Source: Microbacterium proteolyticum
GTDB taxonomy: Bacteria; Actinomycetota; Actinomycetes; Actinomycetales; Microbacteriaceae
DNA: 64,000 nt
Assembly: GCF_014192415.1 (NCBI RefSeq)
Contig: NZ_JACHXY010000001.1
Span: 1,752,928 to 1,816,927, forward strand
Reading direction: 5' to 3'
The notes under the pieces are model-generated. The model made no database searches and was not told where the DNA came from. It worked only from the letters and a program-made list of their open reading frames with translations. Positions 16,084 to 24,628 of this stretch are shown piece after piece. The position numbers were made by a program, and so were the translations under genes. Numbering within the stretch: the first letter of the stretch is position 1; every line of letters begins with the position of its first letter.

Positions 16084-17307
16084 TTAGACGCGTCCGGCGT
16101 GCACGGCCTCCAGCGCAGCGGCATCCGTCTCGCTCATGCCCTCGATCGGCTCGCCGTTCCATACGATGTCGTCGCCGAGGGCGGCGAGCACCTCTTTGCG
16201 GTCGCCGTGCGAGATCTTCGCTCCGTGCGCGATCGTCGCGGGGCTCCAGAGCATCGCGGCGTCATCCCACCACCCGGCTCCGACGTCGCGCACGTGCAGC
16301 AGATCGTGCAGGGTCTTCGGCAGGTGCGACAGCGGCTCGGTGAACGCGTCGGCGATCACGGCGAGGGTGATCTGCCTCTCGGTACCGGGTATGGCGACCA
16401 CCGGCTCGGCGAGCTCGCCCTGGATCGCCTTGGCCACGTCGTCGGCCTCGAGCAGGATGACGCCGTTGGTGGGGCGCGGGTTGCACTCGATGATCTTGTA
16501 GTCGGGGGCGGCCTCGGTGCCGTGGTCGACGAAGTCGAACGAGATCTGACCCGTGAAGCCCGGGTCGAGGGCGGCGACGAGCTGCTGCGTGTAGCGCAGG
16601 GTGTCGGTGCTGTCGACGGCGACAAACGCGATCGCGGTGGAGTGCGCCCACTGCTCGGCCGCCCGGTAGGTCGTGTGCGCCTGCACCGTGCCGTCGACCA
16701 CCACGCTGTAGGTGCAGACCATGGGGCCGTCGACGAACGGCTGCACGAGCCACGGCTGCTCGGGGGTCGGCACGCAGTCCTCGACGGGTACCTTGCCCGC
16801 GAGAGGGCCCGTGTTGGTCAACAGACCCACGCCGCCGCGCGAGAAGGCCGCGCGGGCGAAGTACCGGGGGAAGTCGGCGATGGCGGTGCGCAGCTCGTCG
16901 GGCGAGGTCACGACGACCGTCTCGGGGATGGGCACACCGGCACCCTGGGCGAGGCGCTGGAAGCTCGCCTTGTCATGCAGGCGCGCGAGGTCGCCGAAGC
17001 TTCCGGCGTACAGGCGCACCCCCGGGGGCAGGTCGGCCGCACGGGCGGCGAGGTAGAAGACCTCCTCGAAGGTCGGGATGACGACCTCGATGTCGTGCTC
17101 CTCGACGTAGGCGCTGATGGTCGCGATGAAAGCGTCGGTCTCGAAGCGCGGTGACGGGGTCGTCAGGTGCCCCGCGAGGAATCGCGAATGGCTGCCGACC
17201 GCTCCGTCGTACGTGTCCGCGGCGAAGACCGTGTGCCCCACGCTCCCGAGCTTGCGGATCAGATCCAGGGCGAAGGTGTTGCGGGAACTGGTGACGAGCA
17301 CGCGCAT
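16084..17307 (-). CDS. ATP-grasp ligase-type protein
   Basis: A 407-residue cytoplasmic protein with the ATP-grasp layout: an N-terminal Rossmann-like pre-ATP domain (MRVLVTSSRNTFALDLIRKL), a lysine-bearing segment HDKASFQRLAQ near 110, the ATP-clamp LVQPFVDGPMVCTYSVVVDG near 195, and the metal-binding KIIECNPRPTNGV near 280. Such proteins join a carboxylate to an amine via an acyl phosphate. It diverges from a circularly permuted ATP-grasp/alpha-E/transglutaminase operon, so it may supply or modify the same peptide product. Start ATG 17307 follows AAGGG; longer frames upstream cross the divergent promoter. Confidence 0.8.
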   Translation of the reverse strand: MRVLVTSSRNTFALDLIRKLGSVGHTVFAADTYDGAVGSHSRFLAGHLTTPSPRFETDAFIATISAYVEEHDIEVVIPTFEEVFYLAARAADLPPGVRLYAGSFGDLARLHDKASFQRLAQGAGVPIPETVVVTSPDELRTAIADFPRYFARAAFSRGGVGLLTNTGPLAGKVPVEDCVPTPEQPWLVQPFVDGPMVCTYSVVVDGTVQAHTTYRAAEQWAHSTAIAFVAVDSTDTLRYTQQLVAALDPGFTGQISFDFVDHGTEAAPDYKIIECNPRPTNGVILLEADDVAKAIQGELAEPVVAIPGTERQITLAVIADAFTEPLSHLPKTLHDLLHVRDVGAGWWDDAAMLWSPATIAHGAKISHGDRKEVLAALGDDIVWNGEPIEGMSETDAAALEAVHAGRV

Positions 17308-17410
17308 GGAAGCACCCTTGATCGTGGCGGCGGAGGTTGGCGTCACTCTATCCACAGCCCGACACACCGACATCGTCGTCGGGGAAACGTGTCGGCAACA
17401 CGGTGCTGAG

Positions 17411-17416
17411 TAGAGT
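17411..17416 (+). promoter_or_regulatory. -10 box (TAGAGT) for leaderless circularly permuted ATP-grasp gene
   Basis: TAGAGT at -12 to -7 from the ATG at 17423. The same hexamer, read on the other strand, occurs in the divergent gap (GGATAGAGTGAC, near 17345-17356) and may serve the ATP-grasp gene at 17307. Confidence 0.5.
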
Positions 17417-17422
17417 CTTGGC

Positions 17423-19138
17423 ATGGGTGACCTGTTCGACGGTTACGGCTCCACGCTGGCGCCGCGCAAGACCGCATCCGGCATCCCGGCGTACGACGAG
17501 ATGTTCGGTGCCCCGGCCACGGCCGGCGACGCCGCTCCCTCTCGCGAGGCGTACCGGGAGCTGTACCAAGCGCTCGCGCAGATGACCCAGGAGGAGCTGC
17601 GCGGCCGCACCGAGTCGTTGGCGAGTTCGTACCTGGCTCAGGGCGTGACGTTCGACTTCGCGGGCGAGGAGCGGCCGTTCCCGCTCGATGCCGTGCCCCG
17701 GGTCATCGCCTATGACGAGTGGTCGCGCATCGAGGCAGGCGTGAAGCAGCGCGTCCGGGCGCTCGAGGCCTTCCTCGACGACGCCTACGGCAATCAGCAC
17801 TGCGTGCGCGACGGCATCCTGCCCGCCGGTCTCATCTCGTCGTCGCAGTACTTCTACCGTCAGGCCGCCGGCATCCGCAGCGCCAACGGCGTGCGCATCC
17901 AGGTGTCGGGCATCGACCTCATCCGCGACGAGCACGGTGAGATGCGTGTGCTCGAAGACAACGTGCGCGTGCCCTCCGGCGTCTCGTACGTGATCTCGAA
18001 CCGCCGGGTGATGGCGCAGACCCTGCCCGAACTCTTCGTGTCGATGCGCGTGCGCCCCGTGGGCGACTACCCCAACAAGCTGCTCGCGGCCCTGCGCGCC
18101 TCGGCCCCGCCCGGCATCGACGATCCGAACATCGTCGTGCTCACCCCGGGCGTCTACAACTCGGCGTACTTCGAGCACACGCTGCTCGCGCGCCTGATGG
18201 GCGTCGAGCTGGTCGAGGGGCGCGACCTGTTGAGCATCGGCGGCAAGGTGTTCATGCGCACCACCCGCGGGCCGCAGCGCGTCGACGTCATCTACCGCCG
18301 CGTCGACGACGACTTCCTCGACCCGCTGCAGTTCCGCGCCGACTCGATGCTGGGCGCTCCCGGCCTCATGCTCGCCGCGCGCCTGGGCAACGTCACGATC
18401 GCCAACGCCGTCGGCAACGGGGTGGCCGACGACAAACTGCTTTACACGTACGTGCCCGAACTGATCCGGTACTACCTCGCCGAGGAGCCGATCCTGAAGA
18501 ACGTCGACACCTGGCGCCTCGAAGATCCGGGCGCGCTCGAAGAGGTGCTCGACCGCCTGCCGGAACTGGTGGTGAAGCCCGTCGACGGCTCCGGCGGCAA
18601 GGGCCTCGTCGTGGGCCCCGACGCCTCGCCCTCCGAACTCGACGCGCTGCGCAAGCGCCTGAAAGCCGATCCACGCGGCTGGATCGCCCAGCCCGTGGTG
18701 ATGCTCTCGACCATCCCGACGTTGGTGGAAGACGGGATGCGGCCGCGGCACGCGGATCTGCGTCCGTTCGCCGTGAACGACGGCGACGACATCTGGGTGC
18801 TGCCGGGCGGTCTCACCCGCGTCGCCCTCCCCGAGGGGCAGCTCGTGGTGAACTCCAGCCAGGGCGGCGGGTCGAAGGACACGTGGGTCGTCGGCGGTTC
18901 CGCTCCCTCGCACGTCGAGTACGGCCAGGGCAACGGTGTGTCGGGGCTCGTTGCCGACCAGGCGGCGGTGACCGAGTCGATCCCCATCATCTACGACGGC
19001 CAGCCCGCCCCGGCGACCTCGCCGCGTGACCAGCGGCCCGGCCGCGACCAGCAGGAGCAGCAGCAGCAGGACGCCGGTGTGCAGCACGGCCCGCAGGCGG
19101 AGCAGCAGCAGCAGACGCGGGAGGAGCCGGGATGCTGA
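17423..19138 (+). CDS. Circularly permuted type 2 ATP-grasp protein
   Basis: A 571-residue protein of the DUF404/DUF407 type, first of three genes found together in many bacteria. Characteristic segments are RVIAYDEWSRIEAGVKQR near 95, VSGIDLIRDEHGEMRVLEDN near 160, SGVSYVISNRR near 185, and the ATP-binding VKPVDGSGGKGLV near 390. The last 45 residues are a glutamine-rich, disordered tail (DQQEQQQQD, EQQQQTREE). Published comparative genomics of amidoligases predicts that these proteins, with alpha-E and transglutaminase partners, make or modify small peptides; the product is unknown. The 3' end overlaps the next gene by seven bases. Confidence 0.87.
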   Translation: MGDLFDGYGSTLAPRKTASGIPAYDEMFGAPATAGDAAPSREAYRELYQALAQMTQEELRGRTESLASSYLAQGVTFDFAGEERPFPLDAVPRVIAYDEWSRIEAGVKQRVRALEAFLDDAYGNQHCVRDGILPAGLISSSQYFYRQAAGIRSANGVRIQVSGIDLIRDEHGEMRVLEDNVRVPSGVSYVISNRRVMAQTLPELFVSMRVRPVGDYPNKLLAALRASAPPGIDDPNIVVLTPGVYNSAYFEHTLLARLMGVELVEGRDLLSIGGKVFMRTTRGPQRVDVIYRRVDDDFLDPLQFRADSMLGAPGLMLAARLGNVTIANAVGNGVADDKLLYTYVPELIRYYLAEEPILKNVDTWRLEDPGALEEVLDRLPELVVKPVDGSGGKGLVVGPDASPSELDALRKRLKADPRGWIAQPVVMLSTIPTLVEDGMRPRHADLRPFAVNDGDDIWVLPGGLTRVALPEGQLVVNSSQGGGSKDTWVVGGSAPSHVEYGQGNGVSGLVADQAAVTESIPIIYDGQPAPATSPRDQRPGRDQQEQQQQDAGVQHGPQAEQQQQTREEPGC

Positions 19139-20064
19139 GCCGCATTGCAGAGAGCCTCTTCTGGATCGGGCGCTACATAGAGCGCAGCGACGGCACGGCG
19201 CGCATCCTCGACGTGCACCTCCAGCTCCTGCTCGAAGACCCCTGGATCGACGAGGACACCGCGTGCCGTTCGCTGCTGAGCGTGATGGGCTCGGCCTGGC
19301 CGGAGAACATCGACACCGTGCGCCGCGACGACGTGCTCGCCCGGCTCGCCGTCGACCGGATGAACCCGTCGAGCATCGCGTACTCGCTCACCGCGGCGCG
19401 CGAGAACGCCCGCCGTGCACGCGAGATCGTCTCCACCGAGCTCTGGGAGACCCTCAACACCACGAACTCCCGGATGCCGCGACGGTTGCAGACCGAGAAG
19501 GTGCACGAGTTCTTCCAGTGGACGCGCGAGCGTGCGGCCCTGGCCATCGGCATCGTCGACTCGTCCACCAACCGCGACGAGGCGTGGCAGTTCTTCACCC
19601 TCGGCCGCAGCATCGAGCGCACCGACATGACGGCGCGGCTGCTGGCCACGCGGTCGCTGACCGAGGTGTCGGGTCCGTCGTGGACGACGATCCTGCGCTC
19701 GTGCGGCGCCTACGAGGCGTACCTGCGCACGTATCGGGGGATGCCGAGTGCCCGCAACGCGGCCGAGTTCCTGTTGCTCGACCGCCTGTTCCCCCGCTCG
19801 ATCATCTTCTCGATCCAGCGGGCCGAGGATTGCATGAGCGCCATCGACCCGCGCGCCGACCGCGTCGGCCACTCCAACACCGTGCTGCGCGCTCTCGGGC
19901 AGATTCGCAACGACCTCGAGTACCGGCCCATCAGCGAGATCCTGTCGGAGTTGCCCGAGCACATGCAGCGCGTGCAGACGGTCACGCGGGAGGCGTCGGA
20001 GGCGATCCGCTCGCGGTTCTTCCCGACGCAGGCCGAGCCGAGCTGGATCGGGGAGATCTCGTGA
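19132..20064 (+). CDS. Alpha-E domain protein (DUF403)
   Basis: A 310-residue, mostly helical protein beginning MLSRIAESLFWIGRYIERSDGTAR, the hallmark of the alpha-E domain; a second conserved helix is RSIERTDMTARLLATRS near 160. It has no signal peptide. The family is always found with circularly permuted ATP-grasp and transglutaminase genes, as here, and is thought to be part of a peptide-forming or peptide-modifying complex. ATG overlaps the upstream stop by seven bases and the end overlaps the transglutaminase start as GTGA. Confidence 0.9.
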   Translation: MLSRIAESLFWIGRYIERSDGTARILDVHLQLLLEDPWIDEDTACRSLLSVMGSAWPENIDTVRRDDVLARLAVDRMNPSSIAYSLTAARENARRAREIVSTELWETLNTTNSRMPRRLQTEKVHEFFQWTRERAALAIGIVDSSTNRDEAWQFFTLGRSIERTDMTARLLATRSLTEVSGPSWTTILRSCGAYEAYLRTYRGMPSARNAAEFLLLDRLFPRSIIFSIQRAEDCMSAIDPRADRVGHSNTVLRALGQIRNDLEYRPISEILSELPEHMQRVQTVTREASEAIRSRFFPTQAEPSWIGEIS

Positions 20065-20906
20065 AACGTCTTCGTATCGAGCACCAGACCGGGTTCATCT
20101 ACCCGGGCGACGTCTCCGCGTCCTACAACGAGGCCCGGATGCTGCCGCACTCGACCGACAGTCAGTTCGTGCTGAGCTCGTCGCTCGACATCGAGCCGTC
20201 GACCTCGGTCAACCAGTACGTCGACTATTTCGGCACGCGGGTCGCGGCCTTCGACGTGCTGTCGCCGCACTCGGCGCTCACGATCACGGCGCGCTCGCTC
20301 ATCGAGGTGCGTCCGCGTCCGATCGAGCACGCCGACATCACCTGGGAGCAGCTCGCCGCCGAGGCCGATCGATCCATCTCGACCGTCGAGCAGCTCACGC
20401 AGACACGTCGCACGACCCCGCATCCCGAGGTCGCGGCGTTGGCGCGGTCCATCGCGGCGCAGCACGAGCGTCCGGGTCCCGCTGCCCACGCCATCGCGGA
20501 AGCCGTCGGTGACGCCATCGACTACATGCAGGGCGTCACGGCCGTCACGTCGACGGCCATCGACGCGTGGGAGGCCCGTAAGGGCGTCTGCCAGGACATC
20601 GCGCACATCGCGATCGGGGCGCTCCGCGAGGTCGGCATCCCGGCCCGCTACGTCTCGGGCTACCTGCACCCGAAGCCGTCCGCCGAGGTCGGCGAGGCGG
20701 TGACGGGGGAGTCCCACGCGTGGGTGGAATGGTTCGCGGGTGACTGGCAGGGCTTCGACCCCACGAACAACATCGAGATCGGCGATCGTCACGTCCTCGT
20801 CGGCCGCGGACGCGACTACAACGACGTGCCGCCGCTCCGGGGCGTCTACGCCGGTCCCGGTCGCAGCAACCTCAAGGTGAAGGTCACGATCACGCGCGAG
20901 ACCTGA
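20061..20906 (+). CDS. Transglutaminase-like protein with N-terminal bacterial transglutaminase domain
   Basis: A 281-residue cytoplasmic protein. The first 100 residues form the beta-rich N-terminal domain (RLRIEHQTGFIYPGDV); the papain-like triad follows as Cys in KGVCQDIAH near 176, His in ESHAWVEWF near 219 and Asp in GFDPTNN near 233. It may hydrolyse or transfer a gamma-glutamyl or peptide bond in the product of its two operon partners. The GTG start is in a GTGA overlap with the alpha-E gene, and the stop is only seven bases from the convergent tetR stop. Confidence 0.9.
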   Translation: MKRLRIEHQTGFIYPGDVSASYNEARMLPHSTDSQFVLSSSLDIEPSTSVNQYVDYFGTRVAAFDVLSPHSALTITARSLIEVRPRPIEHADITWEQLAAEADRSISTVEQLTQTRRTTPHPEVAALARSIAAQHERPGPAAHAIAEAVGDAIDYMQGVTAVTSTAIDAWEARKGVCQDIAHIAIGALREVGIPARYVSGYLHPKPSAEVGEAVTGESHAWVEWFAGDWQGFDPTNNIEIGDRHVLVGRGRDYNDVPPLRGVYAGPGRSNLKVKVTITRET

Positions 20907-20913
20907 GTCGGGG

Positions 20914-21534
20914 TCAGTCGGCCGCCGCCGCCCCCAGCACGGTCTGGATCTCGCGGTGGAGGGCGGGGAGGTTCGCCTCCTCCCCGCGGTCGGCGCGGCG
21001 CGCCCACTCGTCGAGGGCGGTGCGCATCTCGAGGGCCGCGAGACCGATCGCCGCGCGTACATCGAGCTCGCTGAGGCCGATGCGCGCGGCGATCCCGGGG
21101 ACGAACAGGTCGGACGAGGTCGCTTCACGCCGGATGGCCGCGCCGAGCAGCGTCGGTTCGTGACCGATCAAGCGCCGGACGCGAAGGAATCGCGCGCGCG
21201 CGTGCGCGTCGGCGTGCAGGCGGTCGAGTTCGCGAGCGAAGACCTCGCGCAGCGCCTGAGTGAGGGCGGCGATGTCGTCGCCGTCGGCGCCGATCTCCGC
21301 GAAGGCGGCGACGAAGCGTTCGTCGTCGATGAAGACGGCGTCCTCCTTCGTGCCCGCGAGGCGGAAGAAGGTGCGGGCCGAGACGCCCGCGCGGGCGGCG
21401 ATCTCGTCGACGGTCGTGCGCGCGACGCCCTTCTCCTCGAACAGGTCGAGGGCGGCCTCGCAGATCTCGAGCGTCGTCTCGCGTCGTCGGCGGTCGCGCA
21501 GTGCCTCGCCGAGGGGTGCCGCTGCGGTCTCCAT
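20914..21534 (-). CDS. TetR family transcriptional regulator
   Basis: A 206-residue repressor-type protein. The N-terminal helix-turn-helix is ICEAALDLFEEKGVARTTVDEIAARAGVS... with the recognition helix ARTFFRLAGTKED near 45-60; the rest is the helical ligand and dimer domain. ATG 21534 is chosen because TACTGT lies at -13 to -8 and because the longer GTG start at 21576 would fall inside the palindromic operator. It diverges from a DHA2 exporter, which it very likely represses until a toxic compound binds. Confidence 0.88.
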   Translation of the reverse strand: METAAAPLGEALRDRRRRETTLEICEAALDLFEEKGVARTTVDEIAARAGVSARTFFRLAGTKEDAVFIDDERFVAAFAEIGADGDDIAALTQALREVFARELDRLHADAHARARFLRVRRLIGHEPTLLGAAIRREATSSDLFVPGIAARIGLSELDVRAAIGLAALEMRTALDEWARRADRGEEANLPALHREIQTVLGAAAAD

Positions 21535-21541
21535 GTCGGCT

Positions 21542-21547
21542 ACAGTA
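21542..21547 (-). promoter_or_regulatory. -10 box (TACTGT) for tetR
   Basis: On the minus strand TACTGT ends seven bases before the ATG at 21534, one base wider than the other leaderless genes in this window. Confidence 0.4.
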
Positions 21548-21560
21548 GTCCATGTCTTAT

Positions 21561-21575
21561 TGGCAGTCACTGCCA
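21561..21575. promoter_or_regulatory. Candidate TetR operator, perfect 15-bp palindrome
   Basis: TGGCAGTCACTGCCA is a perfect odd-centred palindrome midway in the 83-base gap between the divergent tetR and exporter genes. Its place and symmetry fit a TetR dimer site controlling both promoters. Confidence 0.65.
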
Positions 21576-21617
21576 CAATGTCATTAACTGCTCACCATCC
21601 GTTCAGATTGGTCGTCC

Positions 21618-23090
21618 ATGGTCGCCACCGGAACCGTCCCCACCGCCGCCCCGCCCGCAAAGGCCGCCGTGCGTCCGGGCGCCGTCATCGCGCTGCTCGT
21701 CGTCGCCGCCTTCGTCGTCATCCTCAACGAGACGATCATGGGCGTGGCGCTGCCCGAGCTCATGCGCGAACTCGACATCACCGCCGCCACCGCGCAGTGG
21801 CTCACCACGGCGTTCCTGCTCACCATGGCCGTCGTCATTCCTGTCACGGGGTTCCTCATCCAGCGGTTCCCGCTGCGCGCGCTCTTCTTCGCGGCGATGG
21901 GGCTGTTCACGCTCGGAACGGTGATCGCGGCCGTCGCCCCCGGCTTCGGCGTGCTGCTCCTCGGCCGCATCGTGCAGGCGTCCGGCACGGCGATCATGAT
22001 CCCGCTGCTGTTCACGACCGTGCTCAACGTCGTTCCCGCCCACCGGCGCGGACGCATGATGGGCCTCATCTCGATCGTCATCTCGGTGGCGCCGGCCGTG
22101 GGTCCCACCGTCTCGGGGCTGATCCTGTCGGTCTTCCCCTGGCGGGCCATGTTCATCGTCATGGTGCCGATCGCCCTGGTCGCGATCGCGCTGGGCGCCC
22201 GCTGGGTGAAGAACCTCACCGAGACCCGCCGCGTGACCCTCGACGTCCCGTCGGTGGTGCTCTCGGCCCTGGCGTTCGGCGGCATCATCTTCGGTCTCTC
22301 CAGCATCGGCGAGGCGGCCGACGGTCACGCGATCGTTCCGGTCTGGATCCCGCTCGTGGTGGGGGCCGTCGCGCTCGCGGCCTTCGTCGTGCGTCAGCTG
22401 CGCCTCGGTTCCACCGACCGCGTGCTGTTGAACCTCGCGGTCTTCCGCCACTCCGCCTTCACCGTCGCCGTGATCCTCGTCGTGGTCGCCATGACGACGC
22501 TCTTCGGCGTGCTCATTCTGCTGCCGCTGTACCTGCAGAACGTGCTCGGCCTCGGAACCCTGCCCACCGGTCTGATGCTGCTGCCCGGCGGCCTGCTCAT
22601 GGGCCTGATGGCCCCCCTCGTCGGAAACCTCTTCGATCGCTTCGGCGCGCGTCCGCTCGTGCTGCCGGGCGCGGTCGTGGCGAGTGCCGCGCTGTGGGGG
22701 TTCGCCACGCTCTCGGTGTCGACGCCGATCGGTTTCGTCATCGCCGTGCACTGCGTGCTGAGTCTGGGGCTCGCGTTCATGCTCACCCCGCTGATGACCT
22801 CGGCTCTCGGTTCGCTCCCGCGTGCGCTCTACCCGCACGGCTCCGCGATCGTCTCGACCGTCCAGCAGCTCGCGGGTGCGGCCGGCACGGCGGTGTTCGT
22901 GACGCTCATGACGGTGGGTGCCGCGACGGCGGCGGCGAACGAGGGCGCATCGACGGTGGATGCCACGGCGTCCGGCATCCATTCGGCCTTCTTCGTCGCG
23001 GCGTGCCTGTCGGTCGCCGTCATCGTGCTGGCGGCGTTCGTGCGCTCCCCGAAGCAGGTCGATGCCCCCGAGGCGATGCCGGCGCACTGA
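21618..23090 (+). CDS. MFS transporter, DHA2 (EmrB/QacA) family
   Basis: Proton-driven multidrug-type exporter of 490 residues with about 14 hydrophobic segments. The family motif C-like segment LNETIMGVALPELMRELDI lies near residue 36, and GRIVQASGTAIMIPL near 115 matches motif B. The R-x-x-G-R loop (RRGRMMG) is near 140. The gene is divergent from tetR across a palindromic operator, the usual arrangement for an inducible drug exporter. Substrate unknown. Confidence 0.88.
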   Translation: MVATGTVPTAAPPAKAAVRPGAVIALLVVAAFVVILNETIMGVALPELMRELDITAATAQWLTTAFLLTMAVVIPVTGFLIQRFPLRALFFAAMGLFTLGTVIAAVAPGFGVLLLGRIVQASGTAIMIPLLFTTVLNVVPAHRRGRMMGLISIVISVAPAVGPTVSGLILSVFPWRAMFIVMVPIALVAIALGARWVKNLTETRRVTLDVPSVVLSALAFGGIIFGLSSIGEAADGHAIVPVWIPLVVGAVALAAFVVRQLRLGSTDRVLLNLAVFRHSAFTVAVILVVVAMTTLFGVLILLPLYLQNVLGLGTLPTGLMLLPGGLLMGLMAPLVGNLFDRFGARPLVLPGAVVASAALWGFATLSVSTPIGFVIAVHCVLSLGLAFMLTPLMTSALGSLPRALYPHGSAIVSTVQQLAGAAGTAVFVTLMTVGAATAAANEGASTVDATASGIHSAFFVAACLSVAVIVLAAFVRSPKQVDAPEAMPAH

Positions 23091-23216
23091 GGAGGTCGGC
23101 GGGGTCGCCGCGCTACGGCGCCCCCGTCGACGCCCTCGCCCGTGGGCGGTGGGGTGGGGGCGTTGCCGCCGGTTCCGCTCCATGGCGGGAGGAGACCCGG
23201 GTTCCTGAATCCCTTC

Positions 23217-23243
23217 TGGACACGCCCACGGAGGGCGTACGAT
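23217..23243 (+). promoter_or_regulatory. Candidate promoter of the FMN-dependent dehydrogenase gene
   Basis: TGGACA (23217-23222) and TACGAT (23238-23243) are 15 bases apart, slightly short for a sigma-70-type promoter. The predicted transcription start falls within the palindrome that follows. Confidence 0.4.
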
Positions 23244-23257
23244 GTGGTCAGACCACA
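23243..23257. promoter_or_regulatory. GntR/FadR-type operator palindrome before lldD-like gene
   Basis: TGTGGTCAGACCACA is a perfect odd-centred palindrome containing TGGTnnnACCA, the core recognised by FadR-subfamily GntR regulators such as LldR and PdhR. It overlaps the end of the -10 box and the likely transcription start, as expected for repression. No gntR gene is in the window. Confidence 0.65.
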
Positions 23258-23274
23258 CAGAAGAGGCAACCCCC

Positions 23275-24531
23275 ATGGTTCACCGCCAGCTCCCCAAAGT
23301 CGGCGAGCTCCTCGAGCTCATGCAGTTCAAGAAGCCCGAGTTCGATGCCCGCACCCGCCGCCTCGACGCGGCGTTGACCATCGCCGACCTCCGCGCAATC
23401 GCCAAGCGTCGCACGCCCAAGGCCGCGTTCGACTACACCGACGGTGCGGCCGAGGCCGAACTGTCGCTGGACCGCGCGCGCCGCGCATTCGAGGACGTCG
23501 AGTTCCATCCCGACATCCTGCGGCCGGCGGCCGACGTCGACACCTCCTGCGAGATCCTCGGCGGACCCTCAGCGCTACCGTTCGGCATCGCGCCGACCGG
23601 ATTCGCGCGGCTGATGCAGACCGAGGGGGAGTCAGCGGGAGCGTCCGCGGCGGCCGCCGCCGGCATCCCGTTCACTCTGTCGACCCTGGGGACGACGTCG
23701 ATCGAGGGTGTGAAGGCCGCCAACCCCGTCGGGCGAAACTGGTTCCAGCTGTACGTCATGCGACAGCGAGAGATCTCGTACGGCCTGGTCGAGCGGGCCG
23801 CCGCGGCCGGGTTCGACACGCTCATGTTCACCGTCGACACTCCCATCGCCGGCGCCCGGCTTCGCGACAAGCGCAACGGCTTCTCGATCCCGCCGCAGTT
23901 GACGCTGGGCACCATCGTCGACGCGCTCCCGCGTCCGTGGTGGTGGTACGACTTCCTCACCACGCCGAAGCTCGAGTTCGCCTCGCTCAGCACCACGGGC
24001 GGCACCGTCGGCGAACTGGTGAACGCCGCGATGGATCCCACCATCGGTTACGACGACCTCGATGTCATCCGGGGCATGTGGCCCGGCAAGCTCGTCGTGA
24101 AAGGCGTGCAGAACGTCGCCGACGCGGCGCGCCTGGTGGACCTCGGCGTCGACGGCCTCGTGCTCTCGAACCACGGCGGCCGTCAGCTCGACCGTGCGCC
24201 CATCCCCTTCCACCTCCTGCCGAAAGTCGTGCGCGAGGTCGGGAAGGACGCGACCGTCATGATCGACACCGGCATCATGAACGGCGCCGACATCGTGGCA
24301 TCCGTCGCCCTCGGCGCGAAGTTCACCCTCATCGGTCGGGCCTACCTGTACGGCCTGATGGCCGGCGGGCGTCAGGGCGTCGATCGCACGATCGCCATCC
24401 TGCGCAGCGAGATCGAACGCACGATGACGCTGCTCGGCGTGTCGTCGCTCGCGGAACTCGAGCCGCGGCACGTGACGCAGCTCACGCGCCTGGTGCCGGT
24501 GGACCTGCAGGCGGCCGACGCGCGGGTCTGA
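23275..24531 (+). CDS. lldD: FMN-dependent alpha-hydroxy acid dehydrogenase (L-lactate dehydrogenase-like)
   Basis: Flavoenzyme that oxidises L-lactate or a similar 2-hydroxy acid. The 418-residue protein shows the family path: [14 protein letters not shown] near 50, [16 protein letters not shown] near 105, [11 protein letters not shown] near 135, [11 protein letters not shown] near 157, the catalytic histidine in [13 protein letters not shown] near 299, and [11 protein letters not shown] with [12 protein letters not shown] near 350 for FMN phosphate. ATG 23275 follows GAGG and is preferred over the upstream ATG at 23242, which lies in the operator. Control by a GntR-type site fits lactate induction. 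A glycolate or mandelate role is also possible. Confidence 0.85.
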   Translation: MVHRQLPKVGELLELMQFKKPEFDARTRRLDAALTIADLRAIAKRRTPKAAFDYTDGAAEAELSLDRARRAFEDVEFHPDILRPAADVDTSCEILGGPSALPFGIAPTGFARLMQTEGESAGASAAAAAGIPFTLSTLGTTSIEGVKAANPVGRNWFQLYVMRQREISYGLVERAAAAGFDTLMFTVDTPIAGARLRDKRNGFSIPPQLTLGTIVDALPRPWWWYDFLTTPKLEFASLSTTGGTVGELVNAAMDPTIGYDDLDVIRGMWPGKLVVKGVQNVADAARLVDLGVDGLVLSNHGGRQLDRAPIPFHLLPKVVREVGKDATVMIDTGIMNGADIVASVALGAKFTLIGRAYLYGLMAGGRQGVDRTIAILRSEIERTMTLLGVSSLAELEPRHVTQLTRLVPVDLQAADARV

Positions 24532-24561
24532 GGCTCCGCAGGAGTTCGCGACTGCTGCGAC

Positions 24562-24623
24562 GCGCTCAGCCTCCGCGCGATCGTGGCCTCCCCCACGGGG
24601 TGCACATCGCGGAGCCTGAGCGC
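24562..24623. terminator. 16-bp-stem hairpin between convergent genes
   Basis: GCGCTCAGCCTCCGCG (24562-24577) pairs with CGCGGAGCCTGAGCGC (24608-24623) at 15 of 16 positions, with a 30-base loop. It lies between the convergent lactate dehydrogenase and exporter genes. Confidence 0.65.
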
Positions 24624-24628
24624 GGCTC

